Below, piece by piece: positions 20,428 through 32,016 of a stretch of 64,000 nucleotides of DNA. The notes below the pieces were generated by a model. The model made no database searches. It was not told the origin of the DNA and saw only the letters and a program-made list of their open reading frames with translations. The stretch is from an uncultured SAR324 cluster bacterium (GTDB taxonomy: Bacteria; SAR324; NAC60-12), in NCBI GenBank assembly GCA_905182865.1, contig CAJJCY010000004.1:496001-560000 (forward strand), given 5' to 3'. A program made the translations under genes and the position numbers. Within the stretch, counting starts at the first letter, position 1; every line of letters begins with the position of its first letter.

Positions 20428-20634
20428 CTAATCGCAATCTTTATCAAGCCAAGGTTTGTCAGCAACAATACAATGCCAGACAGAAGTCGCTGAAAAAATT
20501 AAACTATCGCCTTTTGTCTCTTTTTTGTTTTCATAATAACCCAATTCGGGACCTACTTTATTTCCGTTCGTTGTCCCACAACTAGCAACCATCCATGTCG
20601 CCATCATTATAATTAGTAATGATAGCTTTTTCAT
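20428..20634 (-). CDS. small lipoprotein
   Basis: A 68-residue product with a lipoprotein signal and lipobox VASC (Cys at about 19), then a short polar domain with SATSVWHCIVADKPW. A strong ribosome-binding site (TTAGGAGACAAA before the ATG) supports it. No family is recognised. It faces away from the chemotaxis locus. Confidence 0.6.
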   Translation of the reverse strand: MKKLSLLIIMMATWMVASCGTTNGNKVGPELGYYENKKETKGDSLIFSATSVWHCIVADKPWLDKDCD

Positions 20635-20650
20635 TTTGTCTCCTAATTCT

Positions 20651-21316
20651 CCATAATTATATTAAATCAATTAACATTTACTAATACGGATTTTGAATAT
20701 AATTCCGGTTGTAAATGTCAGTGAAGTTCTTCCGAACTTACTCATAGACTCCATCTCCTGATCCTCCAGTGAATCTCACCATGCAGACAGAACTGAAGCC
20801 AAACTTAGGATCGGACAATATGCAGACCAACCCCTGCTTAATTATACATCAGCAATATATATACCATGCCCTATAATATATTGATTTTATTATTATTTTT
20901 TATATTTACCTCGTTAGTAATACTTGTTGGCAGTCAAAATTTGGGTTAGAATTCATGTTATTTTACTGTATAAATATAAATCTTCCTTCAGAAACCTAAT
21001 AGTGCCACATTTACATAAATCACTGACATTAGTAGTTTGCCTTTGAACAGCAATATCCAGGTAAAATAGATTGTTCTTAATTAGCAGATAATTAATTTTA
21101 CTTCCGAGATGACACATTGGTATAATTTCCACCTCAATGTTCCAAACAAGCTACTGAAGTACCAAATACTGCATTAACTTTATACTATAGATTTTTTGAC
21201 CTGTTTAATGTATGATTCATAACCATTATATAACTGTTATTGATCAGTTGGACGAACCAGTAGAAAAATTTGAGTCACCAAAGATTCACTATTCAAAATA
21301 ATATCCGAGGTATGAA
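20651..21316. other. AT-rich spacer upstream of the chemotaxis locus
   Basis: About 665 bp with no convincing gene, RNA or repeat. It should contain the promoter of the first receptor gene. The receptor's ribosome-binding site is TCCGAGG, about 8 bp before the ATG at 21317. No clear sigma-28 (GCCGATAA-type) -10 is visible by eye. Confidence 0.4.
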
Positions 21317-23794
21317 ATGAAATTCCTTTCAATTACAATCAGCAAAAAATTATTTTTTGTTTTCTTAATTAATTCAGTAATTATGGTCAGCATTTCCGGA
21401 ATGGTCATTTTTTCTTTTTCTGGATTATCGAGTCAATTTGACTTTAATTCTGATTTATCTGCCTATAAAACCAATCTTGATGCCATCCGAATTGAACAGT
21501 CCAAACTGAAAGGTCATGCACAGTCATTCTATTTAAATGTTTCGGACCAGACAGTGAAAGTAGGACTTCAAAATATGAGTAGTTCAATTTCCTTCATCAG
21601 CGAATCTCTGGGAAAGTTGAAGAATGATGAGAACCAGGAAATTAACGACAGCACACTGGAAAGCATTCACCGATTCAGTTTGAAAAATGAACAAAAGGTA
21701 AAAATTGAATCACTTAAAGCAAATTATGGTTCTGCAATGCCTCCAGAACAACATGATGCAAAATTAAAAAGTTTAAAACAGAAAGTGAGAGATCAACAAT
21801 TTATATATGACTTCAGTTTAGAAGAATTAATCTCCTTGACTGGAGACGAAGAACTGAAACAACTCATGAACAGTTCAAAATATTCAAGTACGATTTCAGC
21901 GGATTTGGATCAAATTGAGAAAGAAATTGCTGTTTTAAATCTCATAGTGAATGGAATTGCTGAAAATTCACAAGGTAAGATGACATCCGCTCCGGCTGCG
22001 AAAAAAAATATATCTAATCTCATCAATGCTTTCAATGATTTTAAAACTAAACGGAAAAGAATCATCTTCAAACTTAGGGCAAGAAGAAGCCTGATTGCTG
22101 GAAAACCAGAATACGAAACATTCATGCAAAAGATGATGGGTGGTGAGGCGGATGGTGTGGACGGATTCCAGAAAAAAGAATACCTCAGCAAAAATCTGTT
22201 CTATCAAATGAATCAACTAATTGTTGAACTGGATGAAATTGTGAGTGCAACAAAGGATAAAGATGATAAAAGTGGTTCTGCAAGCATCTCAGATTTAGAG
22301 ATGATGATAGACGACTATAAATTACTTAAAGATGATATGTCAAAGATCGTCAATGAAACTGAGAGTAAAAACAACATTGATTCATTCTTAAATCTTGATA
22401 ATAATTTCATGAAATCTTTCGAAAGCGTGAAAAAAACCGGATTTCTTATCACAGAAAGCGAATTGCTTGCAATTAACTTTTCCGAGTTAAATTTGAGATT
22501 ATCCGGAATACTAAATGACATCAATTCTTTGCTCAAAAAAGATATTGATGAAATAAATGCCAGTGTTGTCAGTGAAACTGGAACCTTCATCTGGGTTGTG
22601 ATGATCATCACAGTAATTGGGTTGCTTGTCAGTCTATTGTTCGGTTTTTTGGTAAGAAGATCCATAACTGCTCCTGTAAACGATTTAGTTGATATGTCAA
22701 AGGATATTGCCCAGGGAGAAGGAGACCTTACTAAAAGGATAATGGTTACTGGAAAAGATGAACTCGGTGAACTATCAACCTGGTTCAACATGTTTCTTAA
22801 GCGCCTAAACAATATGGTATCTGAGATAAAAAAACATGCTGCAAATATCAATGTATCCTCTCAGGAGATGGCCCTGGGTAATCAGGATCTGTCCAACCGC
22901 ACCAATCAGCAAAGTTCCTCACTGGAAGAAACTGCAACTGCAATGGAAGAAATAAACAGCATTGTGCAGAACAATGCGGAAGATGCAAAAAACGCAAATG
23001 AAATCACTCAGAAAGCCCAGAAATCCGTGGTTGACAGCAGGACTGAGCTACTTGATGCTGTTAACAATTCTATTGAAATGAACCAGGATATGCTTCAGAA
23101 TCTTCAATCTACAAATAAAGATGTAGTTAGTGCGATGGAAGAGATCATGGAAAGTTCAAAAAAGATTGAAGGTATAATTACCTTGATGAACGATATTGCT
23201 TTTCAGACTAATCTCCTTGCTCTTAATGCCTCTGTTGAGGCAGCACGCGCGGGAGAACACGGCAAGGGATTTGCCGTTGTGGCATCCGAAGTACGAAAAC
23301 TGGCACACCGTTCCTCCAAAGCCTCAACTGAGATTGGAGTGCTTATCCAAACCAGTTTGGAACACATTAATTCAGGGCGAAACCTGGTAAAAGACGGAGA
23401 GGAGGGGATGGATGAAATGAGAACAAAAATCGATACGATGCTCAACAACCTTAAATCGGAAAGTGATTCGAATCTCAATGGAATCCTCACCTCAGTCAAG
23501 GAAGTGTCAGAAGTGATGGAAAATATAAAGGTGGCTTCCGAAGAACAAGCTGAGGGAGTGGATCAGATAAATAAATCGATTGCGGACATGGACCGTATTA
23601 CACAGGAAAACTCCGCACTGGTCGAGCAAAATACCACTGCAAGCCAGCACATGGCTCAGGAAGCAGAAAAACTGCAGAAACTGCTCAACACATTTAAGGT
23701 GGAAGATACAAAATCTCTCCCTATCAAACAAGCCAATCAACAAATCATCATGAACGATAGTACTAACAAGATAAGCAGAGATGAACACCTTTAG
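21317..23794 (+). CDS. methyl-accepting chemotaxis protein 1 (intact)
   Basis: This 825-residue receptor has a first membrane helix at about 12-35, a long periplasmic helical sensor region (about 36-415) and a second helix ([19 protein letters not shown]). A HAMP domain ([16 protein letters not shown] ... [11 protein letters not shown]) and the cytoplasmic signalling hairpin follow. The hairpin tip sequence is [20 protein letters not shown] near residue 630. No C-terminal NWETF-type pentapeptide is present. It is the only receptor of the three here with an uninterrupted frame, and it is probably the first gene of the che locus. Confidence 0.95.
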   Translation: MKFLSITISKKLFFVFLINSVIMVSISGMVIFSFSGLSSQFDFNSDLSAYKTNLDAIRIEQSKLKGHAQSFYLNVSDQTVKVGLQNMSSSISFISESLGKLKNDENQEINDSTLESIHRFSLKNEQKVKIESLKANYGSAMPPEQHDAKLKSLKQKVRDQQFIYDFSLEELISLTGDEELKQLMNSSKYSSTISADLDQIEKEIAVLNLIVNGIAENSQGKMTSAPAAKKNISNLINAFNDFKTKRKRIIFKLRARRSLIAGKPEYETFMQKMMGGEADGVDGFQKKEYLSKNLFYQMNQLIVELDEIVSATKDKDDKSGSASISDLEMMIDDYKLLKDDMSKIVNETESKNNIDSFLNLDNNFMKSFESVKKTGFLITESELLAINFSELNLRLSGILNDINSLLKKDIDEINASVVSETGTFIWVVMIITVIGLLVSLLFGFLVRRSITAPVNDLVDMSKDIAQGEGDLTKRIMVTGKDELGELSTWFNMFLKRLNNMVSEIKKHAANINVSSQEMALGNQDLSNRTNQQSSSLEETATAMEEINSIVQNNAEDAKNANEITQKAQKSVVDSRTELLDAVNNSIEMNQDMLQNLQSTNKDVVSAMEEIMESSKKIEGIITLMNDIAFQTNLLALNASVEAARAGEHGKGFAVVASEVRKLAHRSSKASTEIGVLIQTSLEHINSGRNLVKDGEEGMDEMRTKIDTMLNNLKSESDSNLNGILTSVKEVSEVMENIKVASEEQAEGVDQINKSIADMDRITQENSALVEQNTTASQHMAQEAEKLQKLLNTFKVEDTKSLPIKQANQQIIMNDSTNKISRDEHL

Positions 23795-24010
23795 AAAGTA
23801 AAGGAACAAAGGTACACACAATCAACGGCAAAGTCAAAGCTGTGAAGAATCAGGTTTCATAATAATGAAAATATAAAGCCACTTATTTAATCCGCTGAGC
23901 TTCGATACAGTAGATCAACTAATTAATTCTAAATTTCAGGAATATATTAAATCATTTTCTCTAACATTCAGCAGAAAATCTATTGTAATTTTAATAAAGA
24001 AAGGTAAATC

Positions 24011-25024
24011 ATGTTTAAAAAAAATAAAATAGGCACAAAACTGCTTCTCGCTATTTTAGTTCCGGCACTGCTTTCAATTGGAGTCATCAGCTTGATTGGT
24101 TTTGTCTCTGCTAAACAGACTCTGGAAGAGCAATCGTTTAAACAATTGATGGCTGTTCGAGAATCCAAAAAAATACAGATTGAAAACTATTTTCAACAAA
24201 TCCGTAAACAGGTTCGCACCTTTTCAGAAGACAGTATGATCGTTGATGCCATGTTGGAATTTGAAACAGCCTTCAGAGATCGACCTGTTGAATTGAATAT
24301 GAAAGACGAAAATCAGTTGAGAGATTATTATCAAACAGAATTTTTGCCGCGACTAAATAAAAATTTAGAACAAGCGGCAAATATAAGATCGTTCTGGCCT
24401 AAAGAGGAAATAGTTTTGGCCATGCAATTTGAATATTTGGCTGCTAACACCTTTCCAACTGGAGAAAAAGATAGCAAGATTGATTCTATAACAAAGAATC
24501 CATACTCAGAGGCACATGTTAAATATCACCCGATAATTCGCAATTATCTGAAAACTTTCGGCTATTATGATATTTTTCTTATAGATCACGAAAGTGGAAA
24601 TATAGTTTATTCTGTTTTTAAAGAGGTGGATTTCGGTACAAGTCTCTTGGACGGACCCTACAAGGACACCAACTTTGCTAAAGCCTTCAGGGCTGCACGA
24701 ATGGCAACTAAAAAAGATTTTGTACGAATGACTGATTTTGAACCCTATTCCCCTTCGTATAACGCCCCTGCGGCTTTTATAGCCTCGCCTATTTTTCAAG
24801 GCGAGAAAAAAATTGGGGTTTTAATTTTCCAAATGCCAATTGTAGAAATCAATCGTGTGATGACAGGCGACAATAATTGGGAACGCGAAGGACTTGGACA
24901 ATCCGGAGAGACATACTTGATTGGGCTTGACCATAAAATGCGGAACAACTCACGTTTTCTAATCGAAGATAAACAAAATTATTTAATAAGATTACTAATT
25001 TTGGAGCTACTTCAGAATTCTTAA
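24011..25024 (+). pseudogene. chemotaxis receptor 2, sensor part (frameshifted)
   Basis: The N-terminus has a membrane helix (LLLAILVPALLSIGVISLIG) and a periplasmic dCache-like sensor of about 300 residues, different from that of receptor 1. The frame breaks at about 25.0 kb. Between 24.99 and 25.17 kb the expected sequence (ATSEFL, then [17 protein letters not shown] and [16 protein letters not shown]) continues in other frames, so at least two indels are needed to connect it to the signalling part. Confidence 0.8.
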
Positions 25025-25172
25025 TAAATGGACGCAATAAAAAATATTACTACAAGAAATTCATACGGAAGTAACCGATGCAGCATTAGCCGGAAAAACA
25101 GGGACTAAGATTATTGAGGATTATCGCAAAATTCCTGTACTCAGTGCTTATGCTCCAGTCAATATACCTGAT

Positions 25173-26516
25173 GTGCAATGGGCTATTTTGTCAGAGATTG
25201 ACGAAGCTGAAGCCTTTGATATGATCAATACTATTAGGAATTATCTCGGAGGATTTTTATTTTTAGTACTGTTTCTTTTGAGTGGACTTGCTTTTTTTAT
25301 TGCAAGAACCATTACACGTCCTGTGAACGATCTGGTTGCCATGTCGATGGATATTGCACAGGGAGAAGGAGACTTGACTAAAAGGATGGAGGTTGCCACC
25401 AAAGACGAACTCGGTGAACTATCAACCTGGTTCAACATGTTTCTTGAACGTCTTAACAATATGGTATCTAAGATAAAAAAACATGCTGCAAATATCAATG
25501 TATCCTCTCAGGAGATGGCCCTGGGTAATCAGGATCTGTCCAACCGCACCAATCAGCAAAGTTCTTCCCTGGAAGAAACTGCAACTGCAATGGAAGAGAT
25601 AAACAGCATTGTGCAGAACAATGCGGAAGATGCAAAAAACGCAAATGAGATCACTCAGAAAGCCCAGAAATCCGTGGTTGACAGCAGGACTGAGCTACTT
25701 GATGCTGTTAACAATTCTATTGAAATGAACCAGGATATGCTTCAGAATCTTCAATCTACAAATAAAGATGTAGTTAGTGCAATGGAAGAGATCATGGAAA
25801 GTTCAAAAAAGATTGAGGGTATAATTACCTTGATGAACGATATTGCTTTTCAGACTAATCTCCTTGCTCTTAATGCCTCTGTTGAGGCAGCACGGGCGGG
25901 CGAGCACGGCAAGGGATTTGCCGTTGTGGCATCCGAAGTACGAAAACTGGCACACCGTTCCTCCAAAGCCTCAACTGAGATTGGAGTGCTTATCCAAACT
26001 AGTTTGGGACACATTAATTCAGGGCGGAACCTGGTAAAAGACGGAGAGGAGGGGATGGATGAAATGAGAACAAAAATCGAAACAATGCTCAACAACCTTA
26101 AATCGGAGAGTGATTCGAATCTCAATGGAATCCTCAACTCAGTCAAGGAAGTGTCAGAGGTGATGGGAAACATAAAGGTGGCTTCCGAAGAACAAGCTGA
26201 GGGAGTGGATCAGATAAATAAAGCAATTGCGGACATGGACCGTATTACGCAGGAGAACTCCGCACTGGTCGAGCAAAATACCACTACAAGCCAAAACATG
26301 GCTCAGGAAGCAGAAAACCTTGAGGAACTGCTCAACACATTTAAGGTGGAGGATCAAGGATCCCTAGACATGGTCAGTCGTACAAAACAGATAGAACAGA
26401 ACAACCTGACACATAAAAAAGAGGCGGTTGAGGAAAATCTGTCAAATACAGAACCTGATGATTCGCAGGAAACACATATGGGAGTAAAAAACAAATCCTT
26501 ACCTCCTTTCAGATAA
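25173..26516 (+). pseudogene. chemotaxis receptor 2, membrane/HAMP/signalling part
   Basis: The frame first completes the Cache domain (from about 25.05 kb, [14 protein letters not shown]), then has the second membrane helix, HAMP ([19 protein letters not shown]) and a full signalling hairpin. From 25407 onward its DNA is nearly identical to receptor 3 (28204 onward), including the C-terminal tail and the start of cheR. It would need the upstream indels corrected to be a full receptor. Confidence 0.85.
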
Positions 26517-26808
26517 TCAACTGAAATCTCTAAAATCTACCTGGATTATATGCCTGATATGCTAATTACCAAAAGCCCAAATAACACTGCAACTGCTAAG
26601 TTAATGTCGGTTACTGAACCAACAGAAGATGAATTCAACCTTTTTCGTAAATTGGTTCAGAAGGAACTGGGTTTTGAATGGGGAGATGACAAGAAATACT
26701 TGCTCTACTCAAGAGTTCAGAGAAGGCTTCAAAAAAACAAGTTGCAAACTTTCCAGAACTATTATGATTTTATTGAAAGAGAAGAAAACAAAAGTGAGCG
26801 ACAGTATC
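25407..26808 (+). repeat. 1.4-kb tandem duplication, copy 1
   Basis: This block covers receptor HAMP-end, signalling domain, tail, intergenic spacer and the first ~86 codons of cheR. It matches 28204-29605 at a constant offset of 2797 bp, with only about seven mismatches found by eye. Beyond 26808 the two cheR copies diverge sharply. Confidence 0.9.
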
Positions 26809-26888
26809 TCTATAATTCTGTCACAACTAACAAAAGTGGATTCTGCAGCGAGAAACAGCATTTTTACAAATCCAGTCGCTCCTGCTAA
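26550..26888 (+). pseudogene. truncated cheR duplicate
   Basis: The first ~90 codons match the intact cheR at 29347 (same start, FRKLVQKELGFEWGDDKKYL). The copy then degenerates (NKSGFCSEKQHF against TKSEFYREKKHF) and stops after 112 codons, before the SAM-binding core. It is therefore inactive as a methyltransferase and is a by-product of the tandem duplication. Confidence 0.88.
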
Positions 26889-27057
26889 AACATATGATTC
26901 CACCGACCAAGATAATTAAGTACATTGAGGCCTTCCAATCTCTTAAACAGGTAAATTGCTCGTGCCATTGTACTATTTTTGAGCTATTCCATAACAGCAG
27001 AAGAAACGTATATTTTCTTAAGACTCATTCAGCAGCAACAACCAAATTAAATGTGAT

Positions 27058-27862
27058 ATGAAATTCTTATCCATTACTATCAGCAGAAAATTGTTTTTTA
27101 TTTTCTTAATTAATAGTTTCATTATTATAAGTATTTCAGGGTTAGTTACACATTCATTTAGTGGGACCCAATTTAAAAAGACAAGATTTTCAGAGGGTTC
27201 TATTCTTAGATCTAGATTATTTGAGATTGGAGCAAGAAAAACTCAAAAATACAAACTCGCTCATTGATTCTAATAATGAGGTAGCAGAAACAACTAAAAA
27301 AAACTTAATCAAATCAAGTGAACATGTTGCTTTTTTAATTAAGCCATTATTAGACAATCAATTTAATGAAATTCATTCTTTATCAATGGATGATAAATCA
27401 ACAGTAAAAGATCAAATTAATAAAGTTGGGGAAATAAATTCAAATCTTTCAAAGATTTTGTAAATTGTTGATAAATTATTAATAAAAACGAATGAAACAA
27501 CAAATAAATTGACTGATAAAAGACCTGATTTAGATCAAAATTTCAAAGAATTACAAAAGAATGTAGATAGAATGTATGGAATGGTATTGATGAAATCTAC
27601 CACAATTGCTGTGAGTGCACAGGGCTCAACGGAATCACTTTCAAAAGATTTAGAAGGAAAAAAGAAAATGAAAGTTGTTTTTTATAGAATCTTAGATGAT
27701 TTCAAGAGATTGTATAAAGTAATAACGGAGTCAGAAAATACTAATTCTACTACTCAAATACAGATTTTATATGACCGCTCAATTACAGAGTTTTCTGTAT
27801 TTTTGAAACTTTTAAATAATTATTATCAAATTAAATATTATAATTATGTTAATCTATCATAG
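27058..27862 (+). pseudogene. chemotaxis receptor 3, sensor part (multiply broken)
   Basis: The start ([19 protein letters not shown]) is clearly homologous to receptor 1. After about 35 codons the frame shifts (continuation from 27161: LEQEKLKNTNSLIDSNNEV), meets a stop at 27461-27463, and continues in frame from 27509 (TDKRPDLDQNFKELQ) to a stop near 27862. A further shift is needed to join the signalling part. The sensor region looks decayed while the downstream signalling half is pristine. Confidence 0.82.
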
Positions 27863-27942
27863 ATATTCCTCATCTAGAAATCAATAAAGGAAAAATAGTT
27901 GACAATAGAGATATAAATGAATTTAATAAAACTAATCAATTA

Positions 27943-29313
27943 TTGGGTGATATTATTGAAAATATCAGAGATAAAATAAATTTAGAATACGATAAATCAA
28001 CTGATGAAGTTGTAAATGAAGCGCAGAGTTTCATCTGGATAGTTATGATCGTCACAATTATCGGTTTGCTTGTCAGTCTATTGTTCGGGCTTTTAGTAAG
28101 AAAATCCATAACTGCTCCTGTAAACGATTTAGTTGATATGTCAAAGGATATTGCACAGGGAGAAGGAGACCTTACTAAAAGGATCATAGTTGCCGGTAAA
28201 GATGAACTCGGTGAACTATCAACCTGGTTCAACATGTTTCTTGAACGTCTTAACAATATGGTATCTGAGATAAAAAAACATGCTGCAAATATCAATGTAT
28301 CCTCTCAGGAGATGGCCCTGGGTAATCAGGATCTGTCCAACCGCACCAATCAGCAAAGTTCTTCCCTGGAAGAAACTGCTACTGCAATGGAAGAGATAAA
28401 CAGCATTGTGCAGAACAATGCGGAAGATGCAAAAAACGCAAATGAAATCACTCAGAAAGCCCAGAAATCCGTGGTTGACAGCAGGACTGAGCTACTTGAT
28501 GCTGTTAACAATTCTATTGAAATGAACCAGGATATGCTTCAGAATCTTCAATCTACAAATAAAGATGTAGTTAGTGCAATGGAAGAGATCATGGAAAGTT
28601 CAAAAAAGATTGAGGGTATAATTACCTTGATGAACGATATTGCTTTTCAGACTAATCTCCTTGCTCTTAATGCCTCTGTTGAGGCAGCACGGGCGGGCGA
28701 GCACGGCAAGGGATTTGCCGTTGTGGCATCCGAAGTACGAAAACTGGCACACCGTTCCTCCAAAGCCTCAACTGAGATTGGAGTGCTTATCCAAACCAGT
28801 TTGGAACACATTAATTCAGGGCGGAACCTGGTAAAAGACGGAGAGGAGGGGATGGATGAAATGAGAACAAAAATCGAAACAATGCTCAACAACCTTAAAT
28901 CGGAGAGTGATTCGAATCTCAATGGAATCCTCAACTCAGTCAAGGAAGTGTCAGAAGTGATGGGAAACATAAAGGTGGCTTCCGAAGAACAAGCTGAGGG
29001 AGTGGATCAGATAAATAAAGCAATTGCGGACATGGACCGTATTACGCAGGAGAACTCCGCACTGGTCGAGCAAAATACCACTACAAGCCAAAACATGGCT
29101 CAGGAAGCAGAAAACCTTGAGGAACTGCTCAACACATTTAAGGTGGAGGATCAAGGATCCCTAGACATGGTCAGTCGTACAAAACAGATAGAACAGAACA
29201 ACCTGACACATAAAAAAGAGGCGGTTGAGGAAAATCTGTCAAATACAGAACCTGATGATTCGCAGGAAACACATATGGGAGTAAAAAACAAATCCTTACC
29301 TCCTTTCAGATAA
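27943..29313 (+). CDS. chemotaxis receptor 3, membrane/HAMP/signalling part
   Basis: The 456-codon open frame holds one membrane helix ([21 protein letters not shown]), HAMP and an intact signalling hairpin. The frame is open upstream to about 27862 with sensor-like sequence ([15 protein letters not shown]). The first usable start is TTG 27943. It could be made as a short receptor lacking most of its sensor, or be the 3' half of a broken gene. The TM/HAMP part resembles receptor 1 and the C-terminal part equals receptor 2: a mosaic. Confidence 0.8.
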   Translation: MGDIIENIRDKINLEYDKSTDEVVNEAQSFIWIVMIVTIIGLLVSLLFGLLVRKSITAPVNDLVDMSKDIAQGEGDLTKRIIVAGKDELGELSTWFNMFLERLNNMVSEIKKHAANINVSSQEMALGNQDLSNRTNQQSSSLEETATAMEEINSIVQNNAEDAKNANEITQKAQKSVVDSRTELLDAVNNSIEMNQDMLQNLQSTNKDVVSAMEEIMESSKKIEGIITLMNDIAFQTNLLALNASVEAARAGEHGKGFAVVASEVRKLAHRSSKASTEIGVLIQTSLEHINSGRNLVKDGEEGMDEMRTKIETMLNNLKSESDSNLNGILNSVKEVSEVMGNIKVASEEQAEGVDQINKAIADMDRITQENSALVEQNTTTSQNMAQEAENLEELLNTFKVEDQGSLDMVSRTKQIEQNNLTHKKEAVEENLSNTEPDDSQETHMGVKNKSLPPFR

Positions 29314-29605
29314 TCAACTGAAATCTCTAAAATCTACCTGGATTATATGCCTGATATGCTAATTACCAAAAGCCCAAATAACACTGCAACTGCTAAGTTA
29401 ATGTCGGTTACTGAACCAACAGAAGATGAATTCAACCTTTTTCGTAAATTGGTTCAGAAGGAACTGGGTTTTGAATGGGGAGATGATAAGAAATACTTGC
29501 TCTACTCAAGAGTTCAGAGAAGGCTTCAAAAAAACAAGTTGCAAACTTTCCAGAACTATTATGATTTTATTGAAAGAGAAGAAAACAAAAGTGAGCGACA
29601 GTATC
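28204..29605 (+). repeat. 1.4-kb tandem duplication, copy 2
   Basis: Partner of 25407-26808, at the same offset throughout, so no indels separate the copies. It ends inside cheR, where this copy continues as the intact gene. Confidence 0.9.
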
Positions 29606-30237
29606 TTTACAATGCTGTTACAACAACCAAAAGTGAGTTCTACAGAGAAAAAAAACATTTCGATTTTCTTCGTCAAAATATTTTCCCAGAGTTGAAAAAA
29701 CAGGCATCCAGTAGACAACACAAATTACGATTTTGGAGTGCAGGCTGTTCAACGGGTGAGGAGCCTTATACGCTGGCTTTTGAATCCCATGATTTTTTTG
29801 GAGCTAGTTTCATTTCCAATGGAGGGTTGCGAATTCTAGGTTCTGATGTCAATACAGATGTTCTTGAATCAGCAATTCAAGGTTGTTATGCAGATAAATT
29901 TCTTAGTCCAATTCCTGACTCATTCAGAAGGAGATATTTTACTTCGGAATTTGAAAAACCAAATTCTCATATTCAGATAAAAACTGAAATTCAGAGATTA
30001 ATCCAGTTTCGGCAGTTTAATTTAATGTCAGCAGAGTACCCGATTGAAACAAAATTTCAGTTGATCTTCTGCAGGAATGTACTCTATTATCTGCAACCTG
30101 AAAGGCGGGAATTTTTAATCAGGAAACTGGTTGATCACCTTGAAGAAGGAGGATGGCTGGTTTTAGGAATCACAGAATCTGGCTATAGTATAGATAAAAT
30201 GGAAAAACATTCCATCAGCATCTATCAAAAAACGTGA
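29347..30237 (+). CDS. cheR: chemotaxis protein methyltransferase CheR
   Basis: The 296-residue enzyme methylates receptor glutamates using S-adenosylmethionine. The N-terminal helical domain is followed by the SAM-binding motif RFWSAGCSTGEEPYTLA and the LIFCRNVLYYLQPERR motif typical of CheR. An alternative start is Met19 (MSVTEPTEDEF), closer to the usual family N-terminus. It is intact, directly behind receptor 3. Confidence 0.96.
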   Translation: MPDMLITKSPNNTATAKLMSVTEPTEDEFNLFRKLVQKELGFEWGDDKKYLLYSRVQRRLQKNKLQTFQNYYDFIEREENKSERQYLYNAVTTTKSEFYREKKHFDFLRQNIFPELKKQASSRQHKLRFWSAGCSTGEEPYTLAFESHDFFGASFISNGGLRILGSDVNTDVLESAIQGCYADKFLSPIPDSFRRRYFTSEFEKPNSHIQIKTEIQRLIQFRQFNLMSAEYPIETKFQLIFCRNVLYYLQPERREFLIRKLVDHLEEGGWLVLGITESGYSIDKMEKHSISIYQKT

Positions 30238-30366
30238 TCTAACTTTTATCTAAAAACATTATGGAAATTGTATTGGAAAACTGATTTAAAAAACCGAAAT
30301 GATTCGAGTAAGACAGCCTTTACAAAAAATTATGATTCCTGTTTTAAATAATCAACGAAGAAGTGT

Positions 30367-30551
30367 AAAGTATTGATTTATCTGAAGTAGAAGCAATAGA
30401 TACTGCAGGGGTACAACTTCTCGCTGTTTGTCGAATAAACGCTCTGGAAAAAGGTAAGACATTCCGGATTGCATCTGAGTCCGAACCTGTAAAGGAAGCA
30501 CTGAAGTTAACAGGATTGGGATCAATGCTTGAAGACTCAAATAAAGCTTAG
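30367..30551 (+). pseudogene. STAS-domain protein, 5'-truncated
   Basis: An open frame without a start codon encodes the second half of a STAS domain: IDLSEVEAIDTAGVQLLAVC, KTFRIASES and LKLTGLGSML. An in-frame stop lies directly before it, and no first half is visible upstream. Chemotaxis loci of many proteobacteria carry a STAS protein between cheR and the response regulator. It is probably a remnant. Confidence 0.6.
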
Positions 30552-30557
30552 ACTGTT

Positions 30558-30782
30558 ATGTCAGCAATAATCATGACTGTTGATGATTCAAGGACTATCC
30601 GGGGACAAGTCCGTAGGACTCTTGAACAACAAACTGAAGAAAATTATTCCATCGTGGAAAAGGGAGATGGTTTGGAAGCTTTGCGTTGGCTTTCAAACTG
30701 TTTACGAAAAGATCTACCGGATGTGATTGTTCTTAAATCCGTAATGTATCCAAACATTTCTGATAATGGCACTAAATTTTAA
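30558..30782 (+). pseudogene. receiver domain of a response-regulator/cyclase (5' part)
   Basis: The start has the acidic pocket MTVDDSRTIRGQVRR. The phosphoacceptor region reads DLPDVIVLKSVMYP, with Lys where Asp is expected. The frame ends at a stop in TTTTAA (30779). The receiver continues in another frame (LKQDDDWKKIPVLFLTAQTD ... ADDYLPKPFDFDELAAR) into the cyclase part. One base is missing relative to an intact gene near the TTTT run at 30776. Confidence 0.75.
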
Positions 30783-30913
30783 AGCAGGATGATGACTGGA
30801 AGAAAATTCCGGTTCTTTTTCTTACTGCCCAAACTGACATTAAACAACTGGTACTTGGTCTTGCGAAACTTGGAGCAGATGATTATCTGCCAAAACCTTT
30901 TGATTTTGACGAG

Positions 30914-31795
30914 TTGGCCGCACGAGTCAAGGTGATGGTGAGAATCAAACAGGCAGAGGATGAGTCACGAAGACTCAACAAGGATTTAGAACTTTCCTTA
31001 ATTCAGCAACAGAAAGCGTTTGAAGAGTTAAAGACAACAAAAATGCGCTTGGCCGAAACTGAGGCTGCTGCAAAACTGACTGCGGTATTTGAAAAATTTG
31101 TTCCGAAGGAATTTATTAAACGTATTGCTCCTGACGGACTGGAATTTTTAAAATTTGGAAAAGCGGACACTGACTTCATCAGCATTCTTTTCTGTGATAT
31201 CAGATCATTTACCAGTCTTTCTGAAAAGATGACTCCACAGGAGCTTGTAGATTTTCTAAATGATTTTTTCAAAAGAATGACAGCCCCTATTTCTCAAAAT
31301 AAAGGTTTTGTAGATAAGTTCATCGGTGACTGCGTCATGGCATTATTCAGTATTCCGGAAGAACCTAATGACACTGATGCTCTAAACAGTGTTATGGCAG
31401 CAATTAGTATGCAAGAGCAGATTGACTCTTTCAACGTAGATAATAATAGATCAGGTGATAACCTGCTTAGGGTTGGAGTTGGAATTCACAGCGGTCCTGT
31501 CATTATCGGGACAGTTGGTTCTGAAGAACGCATGGAGTCTACTGTTACTGGAGACACGGTAAATCTGGCTGCGCGCCTGGAAGGTCTTACAAAATTTTAT
31601 CGAAGTAAAATATTGATTTCTCAATCAACTCATGACTTTATTCAACATGAAAGTAATATTGAATTTCGAGAACTTGATCTTGTTCAAGTTAAAGGCAAAG
31701 AAGAGCCGGTCACCATTTTTGAAGTCTGCAATAGTGATCCTGAACCAATTCGTGAACAGAAACTTGGAAGTCGGAAAATTTTGCTGAGGCTCTGA
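30914..31795 (+). pseudogene. class III adenylate/guanylate cyclase domain (middle part of the receiver-cyclase)
   Basis: After the receiver end and a coiled-coil linker comes a class III cyclase domain. It has metal-binding ILFCDIRSFTSL and KFIGDCVMALF, purine-specifying Lys in VDKFIGD, Thr in STVTGDTVNLAARLEG, and transition-state Asn and Arg. Two more shifts (about 31.78 and 31.85 kb) displace the C-terminal tail (EALKDYRSQKWTAAM, then DGAAELYLERCKVF), which ends near 31964. The domain itself is complete. Intact relatives make cAMP under receiver control. Confidence 0.82.
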
Positions 31796-32016
31796 AAGAT
31801 TATCGTTCTCAAAAATGGACAGCGGCCATGACAAAATTCAAATCTGCTTGAAAGACTGCCCTGAAGATGGAGCGGCTGAATTATACTTGGAACGCTGTAA
31901 AGTTTTTAAGAAAACACCTCCTCCGAAAGACTGGAAGGGAGAGCAAGTATTTACTCAGAAGTAAAAGTACAGTTATAAAATATTAAATCCTAATCATTAA
32001 AAAAGATAGAGAAAAA

